Of a stretch of 64,000 nt of DNA, positions 10,242 to 23,964 are shown one piece after another. The notes under the pieces are model-generated. The model did not search any database. It was not told where the DNA came from and saw nothing but the letters and a program-made list of their open reading frames with translations. Within the stretch, counting starts at the first letter, position 1. The number at the start of each line of letters is the position of its first letter. The translations under genes and the position numbers were made by a program. Origin of the DNA: Aphanomyces cochlioides (lineage: Eukaryota > Oomycota > Saprolegniomycetes > Saprolegniales > Verrucalvaceae); assembly GCA_019828595.1 (NCBI GenBank), contig JAHQRK010000022.1:1426001-1490000 (forward strand), written 5' to 3'.

Positions 10242-11354
10242 TCCTTTTTCGACCCAAATCAACTTTTTTTGCTTCCCGAATGATATCTCGGCCAATATTT
10301 TCTTCCCAACACACGCTATCTCTTATGGCACCTCACATGCTCTTCTTTCAACCGCATCACAACCCGTCATCCCCGCACGCCGACGAAATGCGTGTAAAAT
10401 GACAAAAGTACTAGACTTTGCGTCTCCATTTCTCATCCATGAGGCAAGTGTACCAATCATAAAACACGCATAAATAGAACAGTTCAAACTGGACTTTCAC
10501 CGAGACCCTGACACGACAAATATTCCATCTCAGTTTCACTTCAGAAAGGACGATTTTAAATCCTCATTGACTTGGAGGGGACGCTACTTGAGAAACCCTT
10601 CCAGTCATTCCTTACTCTCTTCAAAGCAACAAACTTTTCCAAAATGGACCCAACTTAAACTTAACCACACTAAACAAATCTCAACAACAGGTAGCTCCAA
10701 AGAAACAGCGATTCGTTCAAATGAATACACAATCGTATCAACCGAGCGCTGGATAGACACATCCACTCGACCTCAGAGTATGTCTCTCAAAACAATGACA
10801 GACAAGATGGAAGAGAGCATCCAATTGGACCGTTGGAACTTATTATAGATTCCAAGATACATATATGTAGATGATTACAGGAGGTCCATCGTTCCCTGTG
10901 AGTTTGTGTGTTTAGACTCGTTTTTTGTGGGAGGGGGCGATGATCCGCTTTTGGTTTGAAATGAAAGTATTTGAATAGGTCTACGAGAGGAGACAAACTT
11001 TTTCTCCCAAGCCCTTCGAGTATTGCATGTTGGCGAGGACTGACCACTCAGTTTGTCTAGGCTTTGGTTGCGAAAATAGAGTGCGCTGAAGGATTTTTGT
11101 GTCCAGAGTCGTCGTGAATGGTATGGAAACAGATCACAGACGTGGAGAGAGGAGATGATGTTTGTGACTTGTGAGGTCGAGTCTATCGTGGGCCGTGTGG
11201 TGACAGGATGTTAGTATAGGCGATGTTGTTGTGTGTGCTGACGTGATGGGTTTGGCGTTGAATGTGTGACAAGGATAGTGTTCCAATGGTTGTGAGAGGG
11301 TGCTGGTATGTGATTGATGTGAATGATGAGCAAGGTAGGCATAGTAGACATGGA

Positions 11355-11800
11355 GGTCTTATAGTGTAGCGGTTATCACGTCTCCTTGACGTGGAGAATG
11401 AGGGGGGAAATTGGCTCAGTGGTAGAGCACACGCTTCGTAAGCGAGAGGTCACCGGTTCGATCCCGGGCTAGGACGAGGGATTTGCAACCCCCCTCCACC
11501 CCCCTGTCCGAAAGCACGGTATTTAATGGGATGTATGTAATCGGGAAACTTAAGTGCGCCTCGAACTTACAAGAGAAGGATTGTCCGGAAGCGGTTACCG
11601 GAATGAAAGTGTCAGTTTAATGTGGCCGTTCTGTAAAAACGTGTCGAATCGCTGTACTACCGAAAAGGTAAACTATCAAGACAAAGCCGTTAGACCTGGT
11701 CCAGCTGAGTTAAAGTAGTTCATATCCACTATAACCTAGGTAATATACTCAATAAACCTTGACGTGGAGAAGGTCCCCGGTTCAAGTCCGGGTAAGACCA
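11355..11800 (+). pseudogene. tRNA-Val(GAC) split by SINE 2
   Basis: The 5' part is 11355-11398 and the 3' part is 11757-11800, with the 15-bp duplication on both sides. Marker base 11279 is T. Confidence 0.95.
11399..11756 (+). mobile_element. SINE 2 in tRNA-Val
   Basis: This 358-bp copy has a longer first C-tract segment. It has lost one G in the 3' strand of the internal hairpin near 11671, so that stem is shortened. The 5' junction (TGAGGGGGG) matches SINE 1. Confidence 0.92.
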
Positions 11801-12913
11801 TCCTTTTTCGACCCAAATCAACTTTTTTTGCTTCCCGAATGATATCTCGGCCAATATTTTCTTCCCAACACACGCTATCTCTTATGGCACCTCACATGCT
11901 CTTCTTTCAACCGCATCACAACCCGTCATCCCCGCACGCCGACGAAATGCGTGTAAAATGACAAAAGTACTAGACTTTGCGTCTCCATTTCTCATCCATG
12001 AGGCAAGTGTACCAATCATAAAACACGCATAAATAGAACAGTTCAAACTGGACTTTCACCGAGACCCTGACACGACAAATATTCCATCTCAGTTTCACTT
12101 CAGAAAGGACGATTTTAAATCCTCATTGACTTGGAGGGGACGCTACTTGAGAAACCCTTCCAGTCATTCCTTACTCTCTTCAAAGCAACAAACTTTTCCA
12201 AAATGGACCCAACTTAAACTTAACCACACTAAACAAATCTCAACAACAGGTAGCTCCAAAGAAACAGCGATTCGTTCAAATGAATACACAATCGTATCAA
12301 CCGAGCGCTGGATAGACACATCCACTCGACCTCAGAGTATGTCTCTCAAAACAATGACAGACAAGATGGAAGAGAGCATCCAATTGGACCGTTGGAACTT
12401 ATTATAGATTCCAAGATACATATATGTAGATGATTACAGGAGGTCCATCGTTCCCTGTGAGTTTGTGTGTTTAGACTCGTTTTTTGTGGGAGGGGGCGAT
12501 GATCCGCTTTTGGTTTGAAATGAAAGTATTTGAATAGGTCTACGAGAGGAGACAAACTTTTTCTCCCAAGCCCTTCGAGTATTGCATGTTGGCGAGGACT
12601 GACCACTCAGTTTGTCTAGGCTTTGGTTGCGAAAATAGAGTGCGCTGAAGGATTTTTGTGTCCAGAGTCGTCGTGAATGGTATGGAAACAGATCACAGAC
12701 GTGGAGAGAGGAGATGATGTTTGTGACTTGTGAGGTCGAGTCTATCGTGGGCCGTGTGGTGACAGGATGTTAGTATAGGCGATGTTGTTGTGTGTGCTGA
12801 CGTGATGGGTTTGGCGTTGAATGTGTGACAAGGATAGTGTTCCAATGGTTGTGAGAGGGTGCTGGTATGTGATTGATGTGAATGATGAGCAAGGTAGGCA
12901 TAGTAGACATGGA

Positions 12914-12986
12914 GGTCTTATAGTGTAGCGGTTATCACGTCTCCTTGACGTGGAGAAGGTCCCCGGTTCAAGTCCGGGTAAGACCA
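12914..12986 (+). tRNA. tRNA-Val(GAC), intact copy 9, with the SINE-linked marker
   Basis: The tRNA is intact, but marker base 12838 is T, which otherwise occurs only in SINE-bearing units. An extra C at 13171-13173 lengthens the spacer by one base. It lies between two SINE units and is either the uninserted ancestor haplotype or a recombinant. Confidence 0.95.
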
Positions 12987-14100
12987 TCCTTTTTCGACCC
13001 AAATCAACTTTTTTTGCTTCCCGAATGATATCTCGGCCAATATTTTCTTCCCAACACACGCTATCTCTTATGGCACCTCACATGCTCTTCTTTCAACCGC
13101 ATCACAACCCGTCATCCCCGCACGCCGACGAAATGCGTGTAAAATGACAAAAGTACTAGACTTTGCGTCTCCCATTTCTCATCCATGAGGCAAGTGTACC
13201 AATCATAAAACACGCATAAATAGAACAGTTCAAACTGGACTTTCACCGAGACCCTGACACGACAAATATTCCATCTCAGTTTCACTTCAGAAAGGACGAT
13301 TTTAAATCCTCATTGACTTGGAGGGGACGCTACTTGAGAAACCCTTCCAGTCATTCCTTACTCTCTTCAAAGCAACAAACTTTTCCAAAATGGACCCAAC
13401 TTAAACTTAACCACACTAAACAAATCTCAACAACAGGTAGCTCCAAAGAAACAGCGATTCGTTCAAATGAATACACAATCGTATCAACCGAGCGCTGGAT
13501 AGACACATCCACTCGACCTCAGAGTATGTCTCTCAAAACAATGACAGACAAGATGGAAGAGAGCATCCAATTGGACCGTTGGAACTTATTATAGATTCCA
13601 AGATACATATATGTAGATGATTACAGGAGGTCCATCGTTCCCTGTGAGTTTGTGTGTTTAGACTCGTTTTTTGTGGGAGGGGGCGATGATCCGCTTTTGG
13701 TTTGAAATGAAAGTATTTGAATAGGTCTACGAGAGGAGACAAACTTTTTCTCCCAAGCCCTTCGAGTATTGCATGTTGGCGAGGACTGACCACTCAGTTT
13801 GTCTAGGCTTTGGTTGCGAAAATAGAGTGCGCTGAAGGATTTTTGTGTCCAGAGTCGTCGTGAATGGTATGGAAACAGATCACAGACGTGGAGAGAGGAG
13901 ATGATGTTTGTGACTTGTGAGGTCGAGTCTATCGTGGGCCGTGTGGTGACAGGATGTTAGTATAGGCGATGTTGTTGTGTGTGCTGACGTGATGGGTTTG
14001 GCGTTGAATGTGTGACAAGGATAGTGTTCCAATGGTTGTGAGAGGGTGCTGGTATGTGATTGATGTGAATGATGAGCAAGGTAGGCATAGTAGACATGGA

Positions 14101-14546
14101 GGTCTTATAGTGTAGCGGTTATCACGTCTCCTTGACGTGGAGAATGAGGGGGGAAATTGGCTCAGTGGTAGAGCACACGCTTCGTAAGCGAGAGGTCACC
14201 GGTTCGATCCCGGGCTAGGACGAGGGATTTGCAACCCCTCCACCCCCCCTGTCCGAAAGCACGGTATTTAATGGGATGTATGTAATCGGGAAACTTAAGT
14301 GCGCCTCGAACTTACAAGAGAAGGATTGTCCGGAAGCGGTTACCGGAATGAAAGTGTCAGTTTAATGTGGCCGTTCTGTAAAAACGTGTCGAATCGCTGT
14401 ACTACCGAAAAGGTAGAACTATCAAGACAAAGCCGTTAGACCTGGTCCAGCTGAGTTAAAGTAGTTCATATCCACTATAACCTAGGTAATATACTCAATA
14501 AACCTTGACGTGGAGAAGGTCCCCGGTTCAAGTCCGGGTAAGACCA
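14101..14546 (+). pseudogene. tRNA-Val(GAC) split by SINE 3
   Basis: The 5' part is 14101-14144 and the 3' part is 14503-14546. Marker base 14025 is T. Confidence 0.95.
14145..14502 (+). mobile_element. SINE 3 in tRNA-Val
   Basis: This 358-bp copy matches the majority SINE sequence in this window, including the common 5' junction. Confidence 0.92.
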
Positions 14547-15659
14547 TCCTTTTTCGACCCAAATCAACTTTTTTTGCTTCCCGAATGATATCTCGGCCAA
14601 TATTTTCTTCCCAACACACGCTATCTCTTATGGCACCTCACATGCTCTTCTTTCAACCGCATCACAACCCGTCATCCCCGCACGCCGACGAAATGCGTGT
14701 AAAATGACAAAAGTACTAGACTTTGCGTCTCCATTTCTCATCCATGAGGCAAGTGTACCAATCATAAAACACGCATAAATAGAACAGTTCAAACTGGACT
14801 TTCACCGAGACCCTGACACGACAAATATTCCATCTCAGTTTCACTTCAGAAAGGACGATTTTAAATCCTCATTGACTTGGAGGGGACGCTACTTGAGAAA
14901 CCCTTCCAGTCATTCCTTACTCTCTTCAAAGCAACAAACTTTTCCAAAATGGACCCAACTTAAACTTAACCACACTAAACAAATCTCAACAACAGGTAGC
15001 TCCAAAGAAACAGCGATTCGTTCAAATGAATACACAATCGTATCAACCGAGCGCTGGATAGACACATCCACTCGACCTCAGAGTATGTCTCTCAAAACAA
15101 TGACAGACAAGATGGAAGAGAGCATCCAATTGGACCGTTGGAACTTATTATAGATTCCAAGATACATATATGTAGATGATTACAGGAGGTCCATCGTTCC
15201 CTGTGAGTTTGTGTGTTTAGACTCGTTTTTTGTGGGAGGGGGCGATGATCCGCTTTTGGTTTGAAATGAAAGTATTTGAATAGGTCTACGAGAGGAGACA
15301 AACTTTTTCTCCCAAGCCCTTCGAGTATTGCATGTTGGCGAGGACTGACCACTCAGTTTGTCTAGGCTTTGGTTGCGAAAATAGAGTGCGCTGAAGGATT
15401 TTTGTGTCCAGAGTCGTCGTGAATGGTATGGAAACAGATCACAGACGTGGAGAGAGGAGATGATGTTTGTGACTTGTGAGGTCGAGTCTATCGTGGGCCG
15501 TGTGGTGACAGGATGTTAGTATAGGCGATGTTGTTGTGTGTGCTGACGTGATGGGTTTGGCGTTGAATGTGTGACAAGGATAGCGTTCCAATGGTTGTGA
15601 GAGGGTGCTGGTATGTGATTGATGTGAATGATGAGCAAGGTAGGCATAGTAGACATGGA

Positions 15660-15732
15660 GGTCTTATAGTGTAGCGGTTATCACGTCTCCTTGACGTGGA
15701 GAAGGTCCCCGGTTCAAGTCCGGGTAAGACCA
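15660..15732 (+). tRNA. tRNA-Val(GAC), intact copy 10
   Basis: Unchanged tRNA between SINE units 3 and 4; the marker base is C. Confidence 0.95.
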
Positions 15733-16845
15733 TCCTTTTTCGACCCAAATCAACTTTTTTTGCTTCCCGAATGATATCTCGGCCAATATTTTCTTCCCAA
15801 CACACGCTATCTCTTATGGCACCTCACATGCTCTTCTTTCAACCGCATCACAACCCGTCATCCCCGCACGCCGACGAAATGCGTGTAAAATGACAAAAGT
15901 ACTAGACTTTGCGTCTCCATTTCTCATCCATGAGGCAAGTGTACCAATCATAAAACACGCATAAATAGAACAGTTCAAACTGGACTTTCACCGAGACCCT
16001 GACACGACAAATATTCCATCTCAGTTTCACTTCAGAAAGGACGATTTTAAATCCTCATTGACTTGGAGGGGACGCTACTTGAGAAACCCTTCCAGTCATT
16101 CCTTACTCTCTTCAAAGCAACAAACTTTTCCAAAATGGACCCAACTTAAACTTAACCACACTAAACAAATCTCAACAACAGGTAGCTCCAAAGAAACAGC
16201 GATTCGTTCAAATGAATACACAATCGTATCAACCGAGCGCTGGATAGACACATCCACTCGACCTCAGAGTATGTCTCTCAAAACAATGACAGACAAGATG
16301 GAAGAGAGCATCCAATTGGACCGTTGGAACTTATTATAGATTCCAAGATACATATATGTAGATGATTACAGGAGGTCCATCGTTCCCTGTGAGTTTGTGT
16401 GTTTAGACTCGTTTTTTGTGGGAGGGGGCGATGATCCGCTTTTGGTTTGAAATGAAAGTATTTGAATAGGTCTACGAGAGGAGACAAACTTTTTCTCCCA
16501 AGCCCTTCGAGTATTGCATGTTGGCGAGGACTGACCACTCAGTTTGTCTAGGCTTTGGTTGCGAAAATAGAGTGCGCTGAAGGATTTTTGTGTCCAGAGT
16601 CGTCGTGAATGGTATGGAAACAGATCACAGACGTGGAGAGAGGAGATGATGTTTGTGACTTGTGAGGTCGAGTCTATCGTGGGCCGTGTGGTGACAGGAT
16701 GTTAGTATAGGCGATGTTGTTGTGTGTGCTGACGTGATGGGTTTGGCGTTGAATGTGTGACAAGGATAGCGTTCCAATGGTTGTGAGAGGGTGCTGGTAT
16801 GTGATTGATGTGAATGATGAGCAAGGTAGGCATAGTAGACATGGA

Positions 16846-17289
16846 GGTCTTATAGTGTAGCGGTTATCACGTCTCCTTGACGTGGAGAATGAGGGGGGAA
16901 ATTGGCTCAGTGGTAGAGCACACGCTTCGTAAGCGAGAGGTCACCGGTTCGATCCCGGGCTAGGACGAGGGATTTGCAACCCCTCCCCCCCCTGTCCGAA
17001 AGCACGGTATTTAATGGGATGTATGTAATCGGGAAACTTAAGTGCGCCTCGAACTTACAAGAGAAGGATTGTCCGGAAGCGGTTACCGGAATGAAAGTGT
17101 CAGTTTAATGTGGCCGTTCTGTAAAAACGTGTCGAATCGCTGTACTACCGAAAAGGTAGAACTATCAAGACAAAGCCGTTAGACCTGGTCCAGCTGAGTT
17201 AAAGTAGTTCATATCCACTATAACCTAGGTAATATACTCAATAAACCTTGACGTGGAGAAGGTCCCCGGTTCAAGTCCGGGTAAGACCA
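16846..17289 (+). pseudogene. tRNA-Val(GAC) split by SINE 4
   Basis: The 5' part is 16846-16889 and the 3' part is 17246-17289. Marker base 16770 is C, unlike nearly all other SINE units. Confidence 0.95.
16890..17245 (+). mobile_element. SINE 4 in tRNA-Val
   Basis: This 356-bp copy has a C-tract that lost its internal A near 16987. It has the common 5' junction but a C at the upstream marker, so it probably reached this unit by crossover or conversion between the marker and the tRNA. Confidence 0.92.
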
Positions 17290-18402
17290 TCCTTTTTCGA
17301 CCCAAATCAACTTTTTTTGCTTCCCGAATGATATCTCGGCCAATATTTTCTTCCCAACACACGCTATCTCTTATGGCACCTCACATGCTCTTCTTTCAAC
17401 CGCATCACAACCCGTCATCCCCGCACGCCGACGAAATGCGTGTAAAATGACAAAAGTACTAGACTTTGCGTCTCCATTTCTCATCCATGAGGCAAGTGTA
17501 CCAATCATAAAACACGCATAAATAGAACAGTTCAAACTGGACTTTCACCGAGACCCTGACACGACAAATATTCCATCTCAGTTTCACTTCAGAAAGGACG
17601 ATTTTAAATCCTCATTGACTTGGAGGGGACGCTACTTGAGAAACCCTTCCAGTCATTCCTTACTCTCTTCAAAGCAACAAACTTTTCCAAAATGGACCCA
17701 ACTTAAACTTAACCACACTAAACAAATCTCAACAACAGGTAGCTCCAAAGAAACAGCGATTCGTTCAAATGAATACACAATCGTATCAACCGAGCGCTGG
17801 ATAGACACATCCACTCGACCTCAGAGTATGTCTCTCAAAACAATGACAGACAAGATGGAAGAGAGCATCCAATTGGACCGTTGGAACTTATTATAGATTC
17901 CAAGATACATATATGTAGATGATTACAGGAGGTCCATCGTTCCCTGTGAGTTTGTGTGTTTAGACTCGTTTTTTGTGGGAGGGGGCGATGATCCGCTTTT
18001 GGTTTGAAATGAAAGTATTTGAATAGGTCTACGAGAGGAGACAAACTTTTTCTCCCAAGCCCTTCGAGTATTGCATGTTGGCGAGGACTGACCACTCAGT
18101 TTGTCTAGGCTTTGGTTGCGAAAATAGAGTGCGCTGAAGGATTTTTGTGTCCAGAGTCGTCGTGAATGGTATGGAAACAGATCACAGACGTGGAGAGAGG
18201 AGATGATGTTTGTGACTTGTGAGGTCGAGTCTATCGTGGGCCGTGTGGTGACAGGATGTTAGTATAGGCGATGTTGTTGTGTGTGCTGACGTGATGGGTT
18301 TGGCGTTGAATGTGTGACAAGGATAGTGTTCCAATGGTTGTGAGAGGGTGCTGGTATGTGATTGATGTGAATGATGAGCAAGGTAGGCATAGTAGACATG
18401 GA

Positions 18403-18848
18403 GGTCTTATAGTGTAGCGGTTATCACGTCTCCTTGACGTGGAGAATGAGGGGGGAAATTGGCTCAGTGGTAGAGCACACGCTTCGTAAGCGAGAGGTCA
18501 CCGGTTCGATCCCGGGCTAGGACGAGGGATTTGCAACCCCTCCACCCCCCCTGTCCGAAAGCACGGTATTTAATGGGATGTATGTAATCGGGAAACTTAA
18601 GTGCGCCTCGAACTTACAAGAGAAGGATTGTCCGGAAGCGGTTACCGGAATGAAAGTGTCAGTTTAATGTGGCCGTTCTGTAAAAACGTGTCGAATCGCT
18701 GTACTACCGAAAAGGTAGAACTATCAAGACAAAGCCGTTAGACCTGGTCCAGCTGAGTTAAAGTAGTTCATATCCACTATAACCTAGGTAATATACTCAA
18801 TAAACCTTGACGTGGAGAAGGTCCCCGGTTCAAGTCCGGGTAAGACCA
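18403..18848 (+). pseudogene. tRNA-Val(GAC) split by SINE 5
   Basis: The 5' part is 18403-18446 and the 3' part is 18805-18848. Marker base 18327 is T. This is the only place where two SINE units lie directly next to each other (with SINE 4). Confidence 0.95.
18447..18804 (+). mobile_element. SINE 5 in tRNA-Val
   Basis: A 358-bp majority-type copy with the common 5' junction. Confidence 0.92.
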
Positions 18849-19961
18849 TCCTTTTTCGACCCAAATCAACTTTTTTTGCTTCCCGAATGATATCTCGGCC
18901 AATATTTTCTTCCCAACACACGCTATCTCTTATGGCACCTCACATGCTCTTCTTTCAACCGCATCACAACCCGTCATCCCCGCACGCCGACGAAATGCGT
19001 GTAAAATGACAAAAGTACTAGACTTTGCGTCTCCATTTCTCATCCATGAGGCAAGTGTACCAATCATAAAACACGCATAAATAGAACAGTTCAAACTGGA
19101 CTTTCACCGAGACCCTGACACGACAAATATTCCATCTCAGTTTCACTTCAGAAAGGACGATTTTAAATCCTCATTGACTTGGAGGGGACGCTACTTGAGA
19201 AACCCTTCCAGTCATTCCTTACTCTCTTCAAAGCAACAAACTTTTCCAAAATGGACCCAACTTAAACTTAACCACACTAAACAAATCTCAACAACAGGTA
19301 GCTCCAAAGAAACAGCGATTCGTTCAAATGAATACACAATCGTATCAACCGAGCGCTGGATAGACACATCCACTCGACCTCAGAGTATGTCTCTCAAAAC
19401 AATGACAGACAAGATGGAAGAGAGCATCCAATTGGACCGTTGGAACTTATTATAGATTCCAAGATACATATATGTAGATGATTACAGGAGGTCCATCGTT
19501 CCCTGTGAGTTTGTGTGTTTAGACTCGTTTTTTGTGGGAGGGGGCGATGATCCGCTTTTGGTTTGAAATGAAAGTATTTGAATAGGTCTACGAGAGGAGA
19601 CAAACTTTTTCTCCCAAGCCCTTCGAGTATTGCATGTTGGCGAGGACTGACCACTCAGTTTGTCTAGGCTTTGGTTGCGAAAATAGAGTGCGCTGAAGGA
19701 TTTTTGTGTCCAGAGTCGTCGTGAATGGTATGGAAACAGATCACAGACGTGGAGAGAGGAGATGATGTTTGTGACTTGTGAGGTCGAGTCTATCGTGGGC
19801 CGTGTGGTGACAGGATGTTAGTATAGGCGATGTTGTTGTGTGTGCTGACGTGATGGGTTTGGCGTTGAATGTGTGACAAGGATAGCGTTCCAATGGTTGT
19901 GAGAGGGTGCTGGTATGTGATTGATGTGAATGATGAGCAAGGTAGGCATAGTAGACATGGA

Positions 19962-20034
19962 GGTCTTATAGTGTAGCGGTTATCACGTCTCCTTGACGTG
20001 GAGAAGGTCCCCGGTTCAAGTCCGGGTAAGACCA
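19962..20034 (+). tRNA. tRNA-Val(GAC), intact copy 11
   Basis: Unchanged tRNA between SINE units 5 and 6; the marker base is C. Confidence 0.95.
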
Positions 20035-21147
20035 TCCTTTTTCGACCCAAATCAACTTTTTTTGCTTCCCGAATGATATCTCGGCCAATATTTTCTTCCC
20101 AACACACGCTATCTCTTATGGCACCTCACATGCTCTTCTTTCAACCGCATCACAACCCGTCATCCCCGCACGCCGACGAAATGCGTGTAAAATGACAAAA
20201 GTACTAGACTTTGCGTCTCCATTTCTCATCCATGAGGCAAGTGTACCAATCATAAAACACGCATAAATAGAACAGTTCAAACTGGACTTTCACCGAGACC
20301 CTGACACGACAAATATTCCATCTCAGTTTCACTTCAGAAAGGACGATTTTAAATCCTCATTGACTTGGAGGGGACGCTACTTGAGAAACCCTTCCAGTCA
20401 TTCCTTACTCTCTTCAAAGCAACAAACTTTTCCAAAATGGACCCAACTTAAACTTAACCACACTAAACAAATCTCAACAACAGGTAGCTCCAAAGAAACA
20501 GCGATTCGTTCAAATGAATACACAATCGTATCAACCGAGCGCTGGATAGACACATCCACTCGACCTCAGAGTATGTCTCTCAAAACAATGACAGACAAGA
20601 TGGAAGAGAGCATCCAATTGGACCGTTGGAACTTATTATAGATTCCAAGATACATATATGTAGATGATTACAGGAGGTCCATCGTTCCCTGTGAGTTTGT
20701 GTGTTTAGACTCGTTTTTTGTGGGAGGGGGCGATGATCCGCTTTTGGTTTGAAATGAAAGTATTTGAATAGGTCTACGAGAGGAGACAAACTTTTTCTCC
20801 CAAGCCCTTCGAGTATTGCATGTTGGCGAGGACTGACCACTCAGTTTGTCTAGGCTTTGGTTGCGAAAATAGAGTGCGCTGAAGGATTTTTGTGTCCAGA
20901 GTCGTCGTGAATGGTATGGAAACAGATCACAGACGTGGAGAGAGGAGATGATGTTTGTGACTTGTGAGGTCGAGTCTATCGTGGGCCGTGTGGTGACAGG
21001 ATGTTAGTATAGGCGATGTTGTTGTGTGTGCTGACGTGATGGGTTTGGCGTTGAATGTGTGACAAGGATAGTGTTCCAATGGTTGTGAGAGGGTGCTGGT
21101 ATGTGATTGATGTGAATGATGAGCAAGGTAGGCATAGTAGACATGGA

Positions 21148-21592
21148 GGTCTTATAGTGTAGCGGTTATCACGTCTCCTTGACGTGGAGAATGAGGGGGA
21201 AATTGGCTCAGTGGTAGAGCACACGCTTCGTAAGCGAGAGGTCACCGGTTCGATCCCGGGCTAGGACGAGGGATTTGCAACCCCTCCACCCCCCCTGTCC
21301 GAAAGCACGGTATTTAATGGGATGTATGTAATCGGGAAACTTAAGTGCGCCTCGAACTTACAAGAGAAGGATTGTCCGGAAGCGGTTACCGGAATGAAAG
21401 TGTCAGTTTAATGTGGCCGTTCTGTAAAAACGTGTCGAATCGCTGTACTACCGAAAAGGTAGAACTATCAAGACAAAGCCGTTAGACCTGGTCCAGCTGA
21501 GTTAAAGTAGTTCATATCCACTATAACCTAGGTAATATACTCAATAAACCTTGACGTGGAGAAGGTCCCCGGTTCAAGTCCGGGTAAGACCA
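21148..21592 (+). pseudogene. tRNA-Val(GAC) split by SINE 6
   Basis: The 5' part is 21148-21191 and the 3' part is 21549-21592. Marker base 21072 is T. Confidence 0.95.
21192..21548 (+). mobile_element. SINE 6 in tRNA-Val
   Basis: This 357-bp copy has one G fewer in the 5' G-run (five instead of six) and is otherwise majority type. Confidence 0.92.
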
Positions 21593-22705
21593 TCCTTTTT
21601 CGACCCAAATCAACTTTTTTTGCTTCCCGAATGATATCTCGGCCAATATTTTCTTCCCAACACACGCTATCTCTTATGGCACCTCACATGCTCTTCTTTC
21701 AACCGCATCACAACCCGTCATCCCCGCACGCCGACGAAATGCGTGTAAAATGACAAAAGTACTAGACTTTGCGTCTCCATTTCTCATCCATGAGGCAAGT
21801 GTACCAATCATAAAACACGCATAAATAGAACAGTTCAAACTGGACTTTCACCGAGACCCTGACACGACAAATATTCCATCTCAGTTTCACTTCAGAAAGG
21901 ACGATTTTAAATCCTCATTGACTTGGAGGGGACGCTACTTGAGAAACCCTTCCAGTCATTCCTTACTCTCTTCAAAGCAACAAACTTTTCCAAAATGGAC
22001 CCAACTTAAACTTAACCACACTAAACAAATCTCAACAACAGGTAGCTCCAAAGAAACAGCGATTCGTTCAAATGAATACACAATCGTATCAACCGAGCGC
22101 TGGATAGACACATCCACTCGACCTCAGAGTATGTCTCTCAAAACAATGACAGACAAGATGGAAGAGAGCATCCAATTGGACCGTTGGAACTTATTATAGA
22201 TTCCAAGATACATATATGTAGATGATTACAGGAGGTCCATCGTTCCCTGTGAGTTTGTGTGTTTAGACTCGTTTTTTGTGGGAGGGGGCGATGATCCGCT
22301 TTTGGTTTGAAATGAAAGTATTTGAATAGGTCTACGAGAGGAGACAAACTTTTTCTCCCAAGCCCTTCGAGTATTGCATGTTGGCGAGGACTGACCACTC
22401 AGTTTGTCTAGGCTTTGGTTGCGAAAATAGAGTGCGCTGAAGGATTTTTGTGTCCAGAGTCGTCGTGAATGGTATGGAAACAGATCACAGACGTGGAGAG
22501 AGGAGATGATGTTTGTGACTTGTGAGGTCGAGTCTATCGTGGGCCGTGTGGTGACAGGATGTTAGTATAGGCGATGTTGTTGTGTGTGCTGACGTGATGG
22601 GTTTGGCGTTGAATGTGTGACAAGGATAGCGTTCCAATGGTTGTGAGAGGGTGCTGGTATGTGATTGATGTGAATGATGAGCAAGGTAGGCATAGTAGAC
22701 ATGGA

Positions 22706-22778
22706 GGTCTTATAGTGTAGCGGTTATCACGTCTCCTTGACGTGGAGAAGGTCCCCGGTTCAAGTCCGGGTAAGACCA
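22706..22778 (+). tRNA. tRNA-Val(GAC), intact copy 12
   Basis: Unchanged tRNA and terminator. Confidence 0.95.
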
Positions 22779-23891
22779 TCCTTTTTCGACCCAAATCAAC
22801 TTTTTTTGCTTCCCGAATGATATCTCGGCCAATATTTTCTTCCCAACACACGCTATCTCTTATGGCACCTCACATGCTCTTCTTTCAACCGCATCACAAC
22901 CCGTCATCCCCGCACGCCGACGAAATGCGTGTAAAATGACAAAAGTACTAGACTTTGCGTCTCCATTTCTCATCCATGAGGCAAGTGTACCAATCATAAA
23001 ACACGCATAAATAGAACAGTTCAAACTGGACTTTCACCGAGACCCTGACACGACAAATATTCCATCTCAGTTTCACTTCAGAAAGGACGATTTTAAATCC
23101 TCATTGACTTGGAGGGGACGCTACTTGAGAAACCCTTCCAGTCATTCCTTACTCTCTTCAAAGCAACAAACTTTTCCAAAATGGACCCAACTTAAACTTA
23201 ACCACACTAAACAAATCTCAACAACAGGTAGCTCCAAAGAAACAGCGATTCGTTCAAATGAATACACAATCGTATCAACCGAGCGCTGGATAGACACATC
23301 CACTCGACCTCAGAGTATGTCTCTCAAAACAATGACAGACAAGATGGAAGAGAGCATCCAATTGGACCGTTGGAACTTATTATAGATTCCAAGATACATA
23401 TATGTAGATGATTACAGGAGGTCCATCGTTCCCTGTGAGTTTGTGTGTTTAGACTCGTTTTTTGTGGGAGGGGGCGATGATCCGCTTTTGGTTTGAAATG
23501 AAAGTATTTGAATAGGTCTACGAGAGGAGACAAACTTTTTCTCCCAAGCCCTTCGAGTATTGCATGTTGGCGAGGACTGACCACTCAGTTTGTCTAGGCT
23601 TTGGTTGCGAAAATAGAGTGCGCTGAAGGATTTTTGTGTCCAGAGTCGTCGTGAATGGTATGGAAACAGATCACAGACGTGGAGAGAGGAGATGATGTTT
23701 GTGACTTGTGAGGTCGAGTCTATCGTGGGCCGTGTGGTGACAGGATGTTAGTATAGGCGATGTTGTTGTGTGTGCTGACGTGATGGGTTTGGCGTTGAAT
23801 GTGTGACAAGGATAGCGTTCCAATGGTTGTGAGAGGGTGCTGGTATGTGATTGATGTGAATGATGAGCAAGGTAGGCATAGTAGACATGGA

Positions 23892-23964
23892 GGTCTTATA
23901 GTGTAGCGGTTATCACGTCTCCTTGACGTGGAGAAGGTCCCCGGTTCAAGTCCGGGTAAGACCA
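23892..23964 (+). tRNA. tRNA-Val(GAC), intact copy 13
   Basis: Unchanged tRNA; the SINE 7 unit follows. Confidence 0.95.

Noticed and set aside
13171..13173. Single-base indels between units as functional differences
   Set aside because: Most fall in homopolymers and may be sequencing or assembly errors. Only the C/T marker recurs and was used.
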